Source of the DNA: Palaemon carinicauda
Lineage: Eukaryota; Arthropoda; Malacostraca; Decapoda; Palaemonidae
Direction of reading: 5' to 3'
Assembly: GCF_036898095.1 (NCBI RefSeq)
Contig: NC_090743.1
Coordinates: 21,671,278 to 21,735,277, forward strand
DNA: 64,000 nt
A program made the position numbers and the translations under genes. Of this stretch, positions 1-12,446 are shown one piece after another. Under the pieces are notes generated by a model. That model had not been told where the DNA came from. It saw only the letters and a list, made by a program, of their open reading frames with translations, and searched no databases. Position 1 is the stretch's first letter. Each line of letters starts with the position of its first letter.

Positions 1-300
1 AAATGAAACTATAAGAGATTACTCGAGTGCCATATGAGAATGAGATCATGATGAGGGGTAGTTGGAGATGGTTTAGACATGCTCTTCTCATTCCTCAAGA
101 GAGTGAGTTCAAACGTTCAGCTGGGTTCCAAAAGGAACTAGACGAGTTGGAAGACCCGGGCCTACATGGCCGAGGACTATGAAGGGGAAGTAGGAGATGA
201 TGAATGAAGAAATATTGAATTAAAAGCTTTAGAGACGACTGACGAAATCTAACCGAGGCCATTTGTTTCAATAGGCGTAGGAGGAGATGATGATATTACT
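1..300 (+). pseudogene. Remnant of the C-terminal end of a non-LTR retrotransposon polyprotein
   Basis: Broken reading frames read like the tail that follows the reverse transcriptase in arthropod LINEs: a W-R-W-F-R-H-A-L stretch near 70-95, then a segment containing KRSAGFQKELDELEDPG at about 115-165, then an arginine-rich end before a GAT/GATGATG run near 280-292. The frame shifts and stops several times, so it is not functional. The left side is cut by the window edge. Family assignment is by motif resemblance only. Confidence 0.4.
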
Positions 301-3300
301 GGCAATTATCCAAGCCATCGAGAATGTAGACTGCACAATTAATGCTACTGAGGCAGCCATTGTTTTCAATCAAACATGTACAGTATAATTTTTTATTACA
401 TTCAAATATCGTGGCAGTGATTATAGCCACTTATCCCTAAAGGGAATGGCAAATTCACAAAAAGTACGAGCAATAAAATTCAAATGTTTGAATCTATCAC
501 GTAAGTCCTCCTGTCTTTATCTCTCACGTGTATGCAGATAGCCATAACATTGGTATTCATCCATAAACATACAAAGAACATTGAACATTAATATGCCTCA
601 GTGGTAGGCTTCAGTGAATTTTACACTGGTTTAAGATATAACCGCTACTCCCAACCACAACGCATCGAGTACCTCATAGAATGCGGAAGGACCCCATAAC
701 TTACGGTTTTATATTATAAATAAGGACATTTCACCACAAGGTGTGCGAAATCTAAAATCAATACCACAACATAATCCAAGATAGTTAAGTGCGTAGCTTT
801 TGCACAGCTGCTCTTACAATGTGTTTCACTTAGGATCAAGACATTCAAACTATATTTCATAAATTCACTCTCCACTTAATGTAACTTCGCAATTTGATTC
901 GTGGTTCTAACATTCCAATTACTAATTTTCAATTTTTCTTAAGCATTTATAAACCGGGAGATTCTTAGCAACCCCCTCTACCCGGGACTGGGGAGCCCAT
1001 TCTGTCATCTTCTCTTTCCATTGGCTAAACACATCAAATGATAGCCAGTTCCTTGTGATGCGCAGTGCGTATGTAACTAAGGCAAGTGATCTCTGCCGGT
1101 CCATACTAATTCTAGTAAGATCAACCACCAGGCATTAGGGTAAAATCCGAAGAGACAATTACGCTATCGCCTTAAACACAATCCGTCACCCTGCAGCCTG
1201 TGACTTCATCGAGATTTATGGGGGCATTTCCTCTACACCCAAAGCTCTCATTTCTCCACCAGGTTGCTCATCCGATTATACGAGTATAACCGTTGGCAAA
1301 CATGGATTGCTAAGACATACCAAATATAAAGATTTAACTGCGTGGACAAGTTGGGGTGATAGTTCAGCATCTACTGCTGATGAATACCCAGATAACCCCT
1401 TATATTTTGAGGAAGCGAGGCACCTGAACAAAACCCGTTAATTAGATATGCGTAAACTACAAATGTCAATTATGAGACTGTGTTGGACAATTGCCCAATT
1501 TCATAAACGAGAAAAACTTTTTCAAATTTATACACGTTGGCCTCTCTAATGTAGAAAAAACAATGTGCATCACATGTAAATCTCTCTCATGCTTCCGTAA
1601 TGGTGTCAAAATATCCGATATCAAATAAAACATTCCTTCTAACGTTGGCCTAGTCCAAGACAATTCTTGTTGGGTATGTCATTTCTCTAAAGGTGAAGGG
1701 ATAAGAGGAAAGGGGGGGGGGGGGGGCTGCACTAATACTCCACTGTCCTCTAGAGTCTAGTGGGTGTCCTTTTCTCATGGTCTTCCATCACTGGCCAACA
1801 AAAACTAGTCCCGGATCATCACGATCAGTCTCTTCAGGAAGGACAGTCTATTCCAGGAAACCCTTTTCCAGTGAAGACTACCCAGCATAGCGGAAGATGA
1901 CTTTCGTCTTCTATGGGGGCGAGACTACCTGGGTCATCATCTGCTCTCATCTCAAGGGCGGCAAGAAAGCCAAGGGCGTGGGGATGAGGGAGAAGACCAG
2001 AATGAGAAGAACAAACAGCAACCGAGGATGACACCGGAACACGAGGGCGAAGGAATGTTGGCATCAACCACATTAAAGGTCATGTAAAAGCAACTTCTGG
2101 TAAAGTCTGAAGTTAGGCGTTTATACTTTAACCGACTTCAAAGCAATCTTCCTTTCTTGCTTGGAAAACGGTTGCAAGATTTTGTATGATTAATATTGCA
2201 ATTAAATATCCATCTATAGAAAACATTTGTAATTAAGGACAACCACTTAATTTTAGTTGTAAAAATTCCGACGGGCTCTGGCGTACAAACGACGGAAATA
2301 AGCAGTTCTGTATCTAAGTGAGTGAACCCTAGACGAAAAAAAATCTTGCGCACACGGATACAGATATATATTTATGAAAGTCATCCACTAAAGAAAAAGA
2401 AATTCAGGTGAACAAACTTGCGCAAATAATCAAATTAATATCAGTGTAGCAACAAAATCCCCTTAAGTATAAGAATTGTAACGAAGAACATTTACGTCCT
2501 GAATAACCCGAAGATCCATTATATTGATAATAAGATTAAGCTTATATTAGGTCCGTATTAATAAGAAGAGTTTAAGATAGTTTGAAAGGAGAAAGTTTGG
2601 TAAATATATCAAGAGTATGATCATAAGGATAAATGGAAACCAGAAAAATTTGACAATACATTTGTATATGAAGGATTAACATTTATATTTGGGAATAAAT
2701 ACAGCAGATTTAGAATGAGAAAAAGAGTAGTCACGATAAGTGAAACAAAATGAAAGCGGGTTATAAGCTAAAGATTCCGAAGTGCGTAATTGCCCACCGA
2801 AAGATACGAATGCAGGAAAGGATTGTTCAATATAACTCACCTTACTGAAGTGAAATGATGTTAAATGCAATGTATAAGAATGATGTTGAGAATGTTAAAT
2901 GTTTTATGTGACAAAAATATATGAATGTGAGAAATATGGGGATATATATACAAGTTAAAAAGGTTAGTATTTGAGGCTTAGTCGTGAAAAAATAATTAAA
3001 TCTGAAAGGCCTGTGGAAACTGTACAACAAAAAAGTTTCGAATAAGGATTTAAAGGAGTCTTTAGCAAGGGTTGGCCAGATGGAAGAAATTAGTTATGGA
3101 AAAGTCCTTGAAATCCCCCGCCTTCAAAAAACATTAAACCAGTGAATGGTGCAGTGTGTATGGGACCGAGATTTGTCCTACTATCATACCTTCTATTTAA
3201 TTCTACGAAATTGCTATTTTTAAGTTTACAGTACATGGGATTCATCCACGACTGTAATTATAAGTACGAATGTGACAGCAGCCTATACCGTTTACTCTCG

Positions 3301-3717
3301 AGCCCCGTTAAGGAAGAAAACAGCGAAGTGGAAAAACATTAAAAGGAGACCGAAACGAGATTAAAGTCTAGCATGCTTAGTAACCACAGTTAAAACAACG
3401 TTTAACGTTGAGTTGCCCCCTCCCGGTGAATCGGCGATCACTAAGACAGATAAAAACTTGGTCAGCCCCAAGGGAAATTACTACTTGTTGCGAAGCGCTC
3501 TTTACTCCCCAACCAGATCTAATGCATGGTTGGCTTGGGAGAGGGGCTAATTATAGGACTATATTATTCTGCCTAAAAGGGAGTCTTCGTGATTAAAGTA
3601 ACCAATGAAATTAAGCCGATAAGAAATATAAGATTTTCCTGTGCCTTGTTTAGGGCAAGTAAAATCAGTATTAACTACAATGGGCATAGGCGTTAAGGCA
3701 TAAAATGCCCCCCCTCT

Positions 3718-3723
<6 letters not shown>
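301..3723. other. Spacer without a recognisable gene
   Basis: A+T-rich spacer with stops in all frames. It holds a G homopolymer at about 1711-1726. A somewhat more GC-rich stretch at 1800-2080 has a 79-codon minus-strand frame (1834-2073) that I do not recognise. It may be a decayed retroelement piece, but nothing in it identifies a domain. Confidence 0.5.

Positions 3724-3758
<35 letters not shown>
3724..3758. repeat. (TC)n microsatellite
   Basis: Uninterrupted TC dinucleotide tract following C-rich runs (3709-3723). It is one of the few long dinucleotide tracts in the left third of the window. Confidence 0.95.
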
Positions 3759-3759
<1 letters not shown>

Positions 3760-3761
<2 letters not shown>

Positions 3762-4650
3762 CGCGGGCAGTTGAATGCCATAACCATTAAGGCCTAAAAA
3801 CAAGTTTATTCCGACTGTCTAACATTAATTTTTAATTTTTACACTAAATTAATAAACATCAACATTATAGCCTATTTTTGAGTTTGTAATACTTGGATGT
3901 TTTATAATGAATTAATAACCTACGCAGCCAAGAGTTGCAAACTCACCAATGGGCTATAATGGTGGAAATGGTTTATTTCGATTCCTAAGGGTAGAACCTG
4001 AAAAATTCCATTCAAGTGTATATAAAAAAATACAGAATAAATGTAATATGAAATGGGAATTAATTTTATTACATGTACGTCTATATGATATGAATTTGTC
4101 CTTCAAAAAGAATATATTTAGAAAAAAAAATTGCACTTCAATGAGACTATGCATTCATTAATTGCATGAAAATACTATTTAATGAAGATTATGAGCGACA
4201 CCTCTTAGAAACTTCAAAATCTCATTATCAAAACATTCGACGAGGTATTAGTCTGTCATTAATACTTTTGTATATTTTTCTTTGGTTAATTTGATCCCCT
4301 CGAGTAATGTGAACTATTTTTTTTTAAATCAGGATTTCTTCTTTCAGTAATGCAGCACACAGCTTCCATAGATTTGGATGTATGCTTGATCATGGTGATC
4401 GTAGAGCACTATGAAACCCTCCCGTTCCATTATTGGATCATGATAAGTTCTGCAAGACACGTTCTCGTACGTTCCAGACCTATTGAGAAAAGGGGCTCTC
4501 CTCTCCTGCGGCGTGCTCTTCTTCCTTGGTGTACACCAGTATAGGTTCTTGAGGAAAAAGAGAAAAAATCATCGGGTACATCATCATCGTCCGAAAGCAA
4601 TTCAGATGCAGCAATGACATCTGATGGAGGAAAAGCCAGAGCATGTTAAC
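3760..4650. other. Spacer without a recognisable gene
   Basis: No recognisable coding region. Around 4345-4645 short frames end in a Ser/Asp-rich stretch (SSGTSSSSESNSDAAMTSD at about 4570-4625). This could be the tail of a decayed transposon protein, but nothing identifies the family. Confidence 0.4.
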
Positions 4651-4654
4651 TGTA

Positions 4655-4822
4655 AGGGTGTTGTTTCCTTGTTAACTGCTCTCCTTTTGGTAATTAAATG
4701 TTTGCCTGTTAACTACTCTCCTTTTGGTAATTGAATGTTTGCTTGTTAACTATTCCCCTTTTGGTAATTGAATGTTTGCTTGTTAACTACTCTATTGATA
4801 ATTAAATGTAGTTTGCTTATTA
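4655..4822. repeat. 37-bp minisatellite, about 4 copies
   Basis: The motif GTTAACTRCTCTCCTTTTGG followed by TAATTRAATGTTTGCYT recurs with starts at 4671, 4708, 4745 and 4782, exactly 37 bp apart. The last copy decays. The copies differ by only a few substitutions. Confidence 0.85.
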
Positions 4823-4829
4823 ATCATAT

Positions 4830-6150
4830 ATTTTTGAAGAACAATCTCATAATTCATATATTATTGTACATGTGATAAAATTTTATAATTCATATATGGT
4901 TGTACATGCAATAAAATTAACTACTTATATTTTTATTCAATCCATAATTTATTTTTATACTGTAAATACACTTGGGTGAAATTTTCGTGGGTGGAATTTT
5001 CATGTAGCCAATTCCACTACGACTACTGTATAGTAGTAGTAATAAAAATTTCTTTTAATATGCTTCATTTGAAAACTATCAATTAAGCCAGGGCATATCC
5101 TTCCACTATTGCCTTAATGTACTGATGAAATTTGTCTCCCATAAGCCATAAGCTTACACCTGGGACCGTGAGACCATTCATTGCCGAGGTGTAATAATTG
5201 GTAATCAAATTGAGGTTGGACAACTCAGATGAAAGGAAGCGGGAAATTAGTAAGGTATAGGGCTGCCCGCTACGATGAATACCGTTTTAATATCCTAATC
5301 AAAACTAATAAGGTCTGAACCCCCTGTACAGAAATGAAGCAACATTTCTTTTAGTTTATTCTCTCTCACGAAGAGTTGAACCACGTTAGACAAACACTTC
5401 ACGAAAGGCACTAATGGACCGAGTAATTGACGAAGAACTTGCCACACACTTTCTGGTTTAATGACTGGAAAGGCGAAAGCAGGCAGTGTTACAGTCTTGA
5501 AGTGACACTTAATAGGTATGAAAAGAATATTTTATCATCCACGAACTCCAATTAGTCATAGATCACGACGGCTGTTTTGTAATTTTATACAACCGGCACT
5601 AAATATTTTCATTAACACAGCAATCAAGACATCTAAAAAGTTCAGCAACTCTCAATAGCATTCCTCAAACTATCTCTATTTCAGAAACGTTACAGATTCC
5701 TGAAGATTATTCACGTTCTATTACTTCTCTTTCGGAATATTGAAAAAATAGGATAAAAATCGAGTGTCTTCATTAGGCGCTATAGAATGCAGATGATTCG
5801 AATCCCTCATTGCGACATCCGCAGTGAAAAAAAAAAAAAATTCTTGATTTCTCCGAGAATTGAGATTTTTGGTATGGATTTAGCCGCGATTTCTCGTATA
5901 TGATATTCTTGTCAATTTGCATGAAATAGAACTATTTATAGTTATTACAAACCTCCTTAAATTCTTGATGGAAAAAAAGAAGACATTTACGTAACCTATT
6001 TTCCAAACTGACTTGGACAGTCATTAAATATCAACGACAGGAATATTTACTATAAGTGCAATCTCATAATCCTTATAGGCAATTCAAAATGACAAGAACC
6101 TCTGAGACGGCAAACATGATATTCATAGATTCAAGAATGGGTGGACTTAT
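4830..6150. other. Spacer without a recognisable gene
   Basis: A+T-rich sequence with only short frames and an A homopolymer at 5827-5840. I see no RNA gene, transposon end or coding signal in it. Confidence 0.5.
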
Positions 6151-6154
6151 GAAT

Positions 6155-6350
6155 TTCAGATATGAAGTCCAGCACTGGGGGCTGGGAGGCCAAGTGCACA
6201 TGTGCAACAGAAGGGAAACCCTACAGTTATATTGAGGTGAAGAAAAAGTAATAGAGGTATAGTAGAAGGCTAAAAAGGGAGTGCAGTTAGTGGAAGAAAG
6301 GATGCAGTAAATGGCTTTTTAGTAAAGCCTACACGGCCACTACTTACAGG
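6155..6350 (+). repeat. Dispersed repeat, 'CCAGCACTGGGGGCTGGGAGG' type, copy 1
   Basis: Shares an ordered series of blocks with 57815-58010: 'ccagcactgg..gcctgggaggc', 'gaaaaccc..cagtt', 'gaagaaagga' and 'gcagcta'. The order and spacing agree through about 190 bp, so the two are copies of one non-coding interspersed repeat. I associate this type with decapod genomes; that is recognition, not a search result. Confidence 0.6.
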
Positions 6351-6479
6351 GATTATAGGGAAACAATGTTCCGTACAGTATTTAATGGGAAAAATTGATA
6401 AAGAACCCAAATGCTTACCACCTCTAGTTAAGATGGTTCAAATCATTCCAATAACGTGCTAGTGTAAATGTTTTTGATT

Positions 6480-6695
6480 TATGAATTGGGGTTATATGTC
6501 CCACTACTGAGGCCTGGGTGGCCATTAGCCTATACTCCTAGGTGCAAATGGGAAAAAATATGCATTAGTTGTACATCGACCTAAAGTTTAGAGGCTGGGC
6601 AAAAAGCTGGAAGCTGCTACAAAGACCTAATAGCAATGGCTTACAAAGTATCTTATGAGGTGCACAGGTAGCTCTTCTACCTCTCTAGAGGATTG
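6480..6695 (+). repeat. Dispersed repeat, same type, copy 2 with 3' part
   Basis: Begins with 'cccactactgaggcctgggtggcc', matching the head of the copies at 6155 and 57815. It continues into 'atgaggtgcacaggtagc...ctctctagagg', which I take to be the family's 3' part. It lies only 130 bp from copy 1 in the same orientation. Confidence 0.5.
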
Positions 6696-6699
6696 TGTA

Positions 6700-7684
6700 C
6701 ACGTGTAACCAAATATGATAACACTTATTAGCAAGTAGTATGCCGTATAATAAAGTCCTATGAAAAGTACTCTCGCATTTTCCAAAAAGACCGATACTAA
6801 ATCATAGAGGAATGATTATTACCCAGCTGATATAAGGTTGCCGAGTTTGAAAAGAAAACTAAAATTTAGAACTTTTTGTCCAGACTAAGCATAAGCACGG
6901 CCACACCTACCGGTGAAGAAAAAAGTTTTGGGGCATGACGAAGAATGGCAGCCACTTAATTTTATACAATCGTTTAAAATATTAGGAACCAACCATATTA
7001 CATAATTTGCACCGAAGCCCTCTTGAACTCCAGCAAAAATCAAGGCAATGGATGCTTCCCCAACCCCTTACTCCCAATGACTAACACAGTGATGTTACTG
7101 TCAGGCATGAGTGGAAGTGGAAGACTGAATTGAAGTTTTCTATTTTTCTATACATACTACATTGTTACAAGTTACACATACAGTACTGTAGTACAGAAGA
7201 AATATCTCTAATAATCCAAGTAAAAAAAATATCTTTAAATTTGCTAAACCTCAACGTTACACTTTTTAACCCCCTACATACACTCATGGTCTTGCCCATT
7301 ATAGGATCAATTAAAAAAAAAGTCTTTGTTTAGATTTTGAATAACATGACAACATTATCTAGCAAAAGACTTCTTCCCACACAGATCCAGAAACTTCGAC
7401 TAGCACAAGTTCTCCACTTGCAAGATTAATAAGGTTGTAGATTTGAAATAAGAATTTTAATAGTTGACAAGCAGAAATCTTGATTTAATAAAATGAACTA
7501 AGAATGAACTATCTAGGGATAAATGTGATTTTACTCTAAACATCAATGAATGCAGTTTAAATCCTAAGTCTTATAATAGATTGTAAAACTTCAATAATTG
7601 AAGCAAGAAATTTAAAATCCTACAGACCATCACATCCAAGAAAGTTGTAACTCAACAAAGACCTTAGAGTAACCACATTACAAA
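6700..7684. other. Spacer without a recognisable gene
   Basis: A+T-rich, only short frames, no repeat structure that I can define. Confidence 0.5.
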
Positions 7685-8100
7685 CTAGAAGGGCACTCAG
7701 TAGAATGCTGACCTCTGCCGTGGAAGCTTATTTCTTGACCTTTTGCTCGAAATTGACCTAGACCTTTGACATGTATTAATTGATGGGTATTTTCATACAT
7801 TCAAATATGAACCAGAAGTGTCTGTTACAAGGTCTGAACTTATGGCTCATATTTTCATACATTCAAATATGAACCAGAAGTCTCTGTGACAAGGTCTGAA
7901 CTTACGGCTGATTACGTGAATTGTCTTTTTTGCTTGACCGTGACCTTGTCCTTCCAAACTAATAATTTCAAGCTTTTTACATGAGTTAATCACAGAAATT
8001 TTCATAACTATGATTAAAATTGTGGCCAGGAAGCTGTTCACAAACACGCACACAAACAGGGGCGAAAACAACCTTCCAACTTTGTTGGCGGCGGTAACAG
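7685..8100. mobile_element. Non-autonomous interspersed repeat with AGGTCA-type half sites
   Basis: Runs from 'actagaagggcactcagtag' to 'caactttgttggcggcggtaa', ends that I recognise from a repeat common in marine invertebrates. It has no coding capacity. It carries a cluster of TGACCT/TGACCTT motifs (about 7710, 7737, 7754 and 7940), the nuclear-receptor half site in reverse. A segment of about 62 bp is duplicated in tandem inside it: 'ttttcatacattcaaatatg...caaggtctgaactta' at 7790-7847 and again at 7851-7905. The superfamily is uncertain. Confidence 0.6.
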
Positions 8101-8104
8101 CAGC

Positions 8105-9060
8105 TCATAAAACAATTCTTGCAGGATCTTCACTAAAACTAGTCAAATAGCTTGTCAATATGGGATTTAACTTTTTTTTTTACATTACTTACTGCATTAA
8201 GATTAGTCTAGCAAAATTATATCAGACCAGTGCTACACACTAACCTCTACTGCATGTGTATAACATCCTACCCAAATAAAAAACCACCCTACTATTTCAA
8301 AATGTCACACAAAACAGTGAAATTTTACTCTGCTGGGTAAACACTCACACATGCTTTACACACACACACACACATACTTTGCACCAACAAGACAATGCAT
8401 GAACTATGAACTATTGCCTGGTCTATCCAAGAATAACCACTAACTCCTATAGCTATTCAATAAACGAGTTTGATAAACTATTGGCAACCTTTGCAGAGGT
8501 AAAATTCAAATAAACTTCCAGCCTATCATGTATAGTAAATTTTCTATTTAGGGGTGGTATCTACCATATGGAAAAAAATTAAGTTCACGCTGGCTTACGT
8601 TGGTTTTATGTGGTATCACTGTCACATGAAAAAGACTTGTACCGTACTATTATATAAACTACTTGTGCCCTAAAAAGAGAGGGGATATAGCCTACTTTTC
8701 TGGCAGCATAATGAATAAAAAATAAAGTGGGTCAAAGCAAAGATTTGACTCTTTCCTTCCTAAAGTCAAGATGAATGAAGAATTAGTTAGCCTTTCGTAG
8801 CCTTACCACAGGCAATGAACCTTACAGCACTGAAACGATAAAGTTATATTTATCTTGCAATGTCTGCTTAATGTAGCTTTTTCACCAAGATATGATAGTG
8901 TACAAGCCAAATACAGTACTATGCATCTACCTTTTAGCCACTGTAGACATCGTTTCATTCAAGTCTGCAATGTGTGTATTGAAACTTGTCAAGCAATGTA
9001 GGTTATGTTTCTCAAGATTCCCTGGCACTAAGTAAAATAGAAACTCGTCTCGTCACAACA
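8105..9060. other. Spacer without a recognisable gene
   Basis: A+T-rich, with a short (CA)n tract at about 8358-8374. No coding or RNA feature seen. Confidence 0.5.
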
Positions 9061-10556
9061 GCGCGGGATAACAATCTTGATAGACCGGCTAGACATCTGT
9101 GAACTCTCAGGCCACCTCGAGAGGTTTTAGATTATTGATCGGCGCTGAAATGACCATTTCACTCCCTTTCATAGAAGCCACAATAACCTCAACAAGGTTA
9201 TTGCACTCAAATGGGTCAATAACGTTAATAAACAGTTATCTCTGGATTCTTCATCGCCACTGGTCCAGAATCAAGCGGTGTTGGAACATCAAAAGGCCGA
9301 TACTCCTCCTCCCTCACCAAGGTGGTCCCAAACTAGATTAAGTACTTTCTTCCAGAGTATATATGATCTGGACGGAGAATGGTACCGGGAAAGTACACTG
9401 AAGGCTTGAAGTTAGTCACCAATCTAAGTTCTGCTTAGCCCCTCAGAGGCAGAACTGCCTTTGGCCCTTGCACCCCCGAAGACTGATAAAGTATCGTGTC
9501 CTTTAACATCTGTGGAATGTAAAGTTGACTCTGCAGAATAGGACAGGACTCAGTCACTCGGCAGTGAAGAACCTTTCTTTTGATTGTAAGCACTTTTAAG
9601 AGTGACATGAACCATTCTGGCTGGTTACCAACTCTGAGCGAAGGAACTTCTGGAGGATGGAGGGGCCGAGTGGGAAAACAGGTTAATACAGATTTGCTTC
9701 CCACACAAGCAAACTCGTGTGGAGTCACTGGTTACCCAGCAGTCATGAGGATAACAATCATACGGTAACGATAAGACCAATTAAGCCCAATTTGATTGAG
9801 GATGTAATTCCCGATCAACTTCACAGGAGAAAGTGTATCATCACTTGCAAAAGTGAGGCAACCAATTTCTAGTTCCACTCACCCCACTGCTGTACAAGCC
9901 AATTTCATTTACTTCAGAACTGAAGTATCCTTAGGAAGTACACCTCGTACCATCTAGGGCAAAGAAAGGGAGAAGGGCAACACCCTTCATCCCAACCTGG
10001 TAGCAGGAGACTATGCTCTGTACTAGTACAAAGATTCCAAACCTAGCTAATTCTTGGTACCCCACCGCCTCTCATGCGCAAGCGAGAAGAGCGTCTGACG
10101 AGGCTCCTATAGAATGGTTTTCGGACTTGAGAATTATTTTTGATCTGAGAAGCATACATTCTTCTCCTTGTCAGCCTTCTCCCGACGTAAAGTATTAAGA
10201 GGCCATCTCTGACGATCCAATGGAGAAAGAGGCCACAGGGGTCACTTAAACAGCATCAGAGTCCATATCACCAGGCGTAACATCACCGTATAGCTTCATA
10301 GGTGGAGCAGGAAACTGGTTAGATGCAGCAGAGAAAGAACCAGCATGCCTGGCAGAGGTCAACATCTTCAACAGCTTTCCCACTAACTAAGCATCAGCAA
10401 TGCCCAAAGTAAGACCAAAGCTTCATCAGGTCCACATCGTCATTGACGTTCAAAACAGCATCAGGCGAACTTCAAGGAAAAGGCAAGAGGAGGATTACCA
10501 TCCCATCACTAGGGGAAGGTAATACATCTGTTTTCCGAGGAAATCCATGACAGCGA

Positions 10557-10558
<2 letters not shown>
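9061..10558. other. Less A+T-rich unidentified block
   Basis: This 1.5-kb block is visibly richer in G+C than its surroundings and free of microsatellites. The longest frame is 97 codons on the minus strand (9435-9728), without a start context or domain that I recognise. It may be a decayed retroelement or LTR-type repeat, but I see no reverse transcriptase, integrase or protease motif and no terminal repeats. It ends at the (GA)n tract at 10561. Confidence 0.35.

Positions 10559-10560
<2 letters not shown>

Positions 10561-10620
<60 letters not shown>
10561..10620. repeat. (GA)30 microsatellite
   Basis: Sixty uninterrupted bases of alternating A and G. The 93-residue minus-strand frame over it is a repeat artefact. 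Confidence 0.98.
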
Positions 10621-10623
<3 letters not shown>

Positions 10624-12446
10624 CTTTTGCATCAGTTTAGGTATTGCCAGCGCTAATACTAAAGAAATCCATTCAAGTAAATTCAACATGAAGCACAGGG
10701 CACCATGAGCTCCCCTTGTCACAAGGGTATAACTGAAGATAAGCTCTCGGCAAAAATGCACATATGGAGGGAACAATATCAGGTTTAGAACAAACCTACA
10801 ACACGTCTTACAGGTTTTCCCAGATATACCCGCTAGTCAACACCTTTCCGTTTAAATTGCAAGGGGAAAAGGAAAAAGTTAAAACAGCCACAACTGAGGA
10901 AGCAGCAAGAGTACATCTGTACTACTTGCAGTGGAAGTGAAAAGTGACATCTAGCTACCTGACGGGTGGGCAAAGATTTCTTATCACCAACCAGCAGTTA
11001 CAACTACATCTAAACAATTTTTACCAATCACTGAAGTCATACTAATATTCAAATATAATAGTTTGTGGTAGTGTTGGATCAAATTAACTTAAGTCATGAA
11101 TCTAGATTTGGGACGAGTTTAAATTATATTTTTGCGAATCTATACAGTATTGACATTATTTTGGTACAAAAAATTTTCTTTGAAATGATTACCTGTGTCA
11201 CAGCGAACTCACCTCAAAGCATTTCTAGCCTTTAATTGTTCCAAGGTTAAACCTAAGGAGGGCTGTGTTCACAAGCAGGATTTTTTCTGTCAGGTTAGAG
11301 AAAGGGGGGAGGAAGCATGGCTAGCCAGACAATGGTACAGCACACTACATGTACAGCATGTCATTTTGCTTTGTATATGGTTCAAGTTCTTTGCTAACAT
11401 TCAGCCCTCAGCTCACTAAAAATGCCTAACACAACTGCAGTACAGTAAGCCCTATTTACCAAAATTATGTAACCACTGATTCATAAGAATATACTTTTAG
11501 AACAACTCTGTCTAAAATTTAAGATAAAGTTTTTTGTTATCAAAATTTCTTATACTGTACTGTACAGGCAAATTGTTGGTAAATATATACACTAACATCA
11601 ACCATTGTAAGTGTGATGAAATATGTTTTCCAAATGTATTTCCAAAAGTTTTAAACTATTTTGAGATACCCTTGTATCAGAAACTGGTTGGATTTGAAGC
11701 AAGGATATTTTTGCCTATGTCCAAAACTTAAATTTTAGCAATGCTATAAAATTACTTGAAACAAAATACACCGAAAAAAAAATTCAGACGCTAAAAATAC
11801 AGCCTAACCTTAAGGTGCTACCTAACCTAACTTTGGATGCTAGTTTCCTCATCTACAAAGGGGGATACCAGGGCCCCTTGTCCTATAAAACACTCAGACA
11901 TCTTGTCTTATAGTTTTAAGAAGTATGAACTGAATGTCATCCATCCACAACAATCCGATGATCCCAGTTGTGGTACAAGTATTATTCATGAAAAGGATAT
12001 TCACTGCTTTGTGGTCAGGAAGAATACCTAAAATGACTGCATAGTTTCTTGCCCTTTGAAAAACTACTTTTATACCTTCAAACGTGATTTTTTTTTTTTT
12101 TTACAATAACTTAGTTAATGATCATGGTTTTGGCATTCGACATATTTGGCAGTTAATATGACAACTTACAAATAGCTTCTTTGCCTTTCAAGTGAAAGGA
12201 AATAACTATTTATGATAGGAGTTTTCACAACTGGGAGACAAAAATCCTACTGAAATAAGACTACTGTAATGAGAGAACTTTAGATGAAAAATTAAGGAAA
12301 GTTTTGAAGAAAAAAAAAGTCATGACAATGAAGGTGGCACAGATTGGTTATTTGGACTGCACAAGGTGGGCAGGTTCGAATGAGGGGAAATGGGAAACTA
12401 CAATTATTTTAATCAGAAACTGTACGCATATGACAAAATTTATATA
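10621..12446. other. Spacer without a recognisable gene
   Basis: A+T-rich, short frames only. It includes a few CCTAA/TTAGG-like words (about 11803-11830) that are too short and irregular to be telomeric repeats. Confidence 0.5.
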
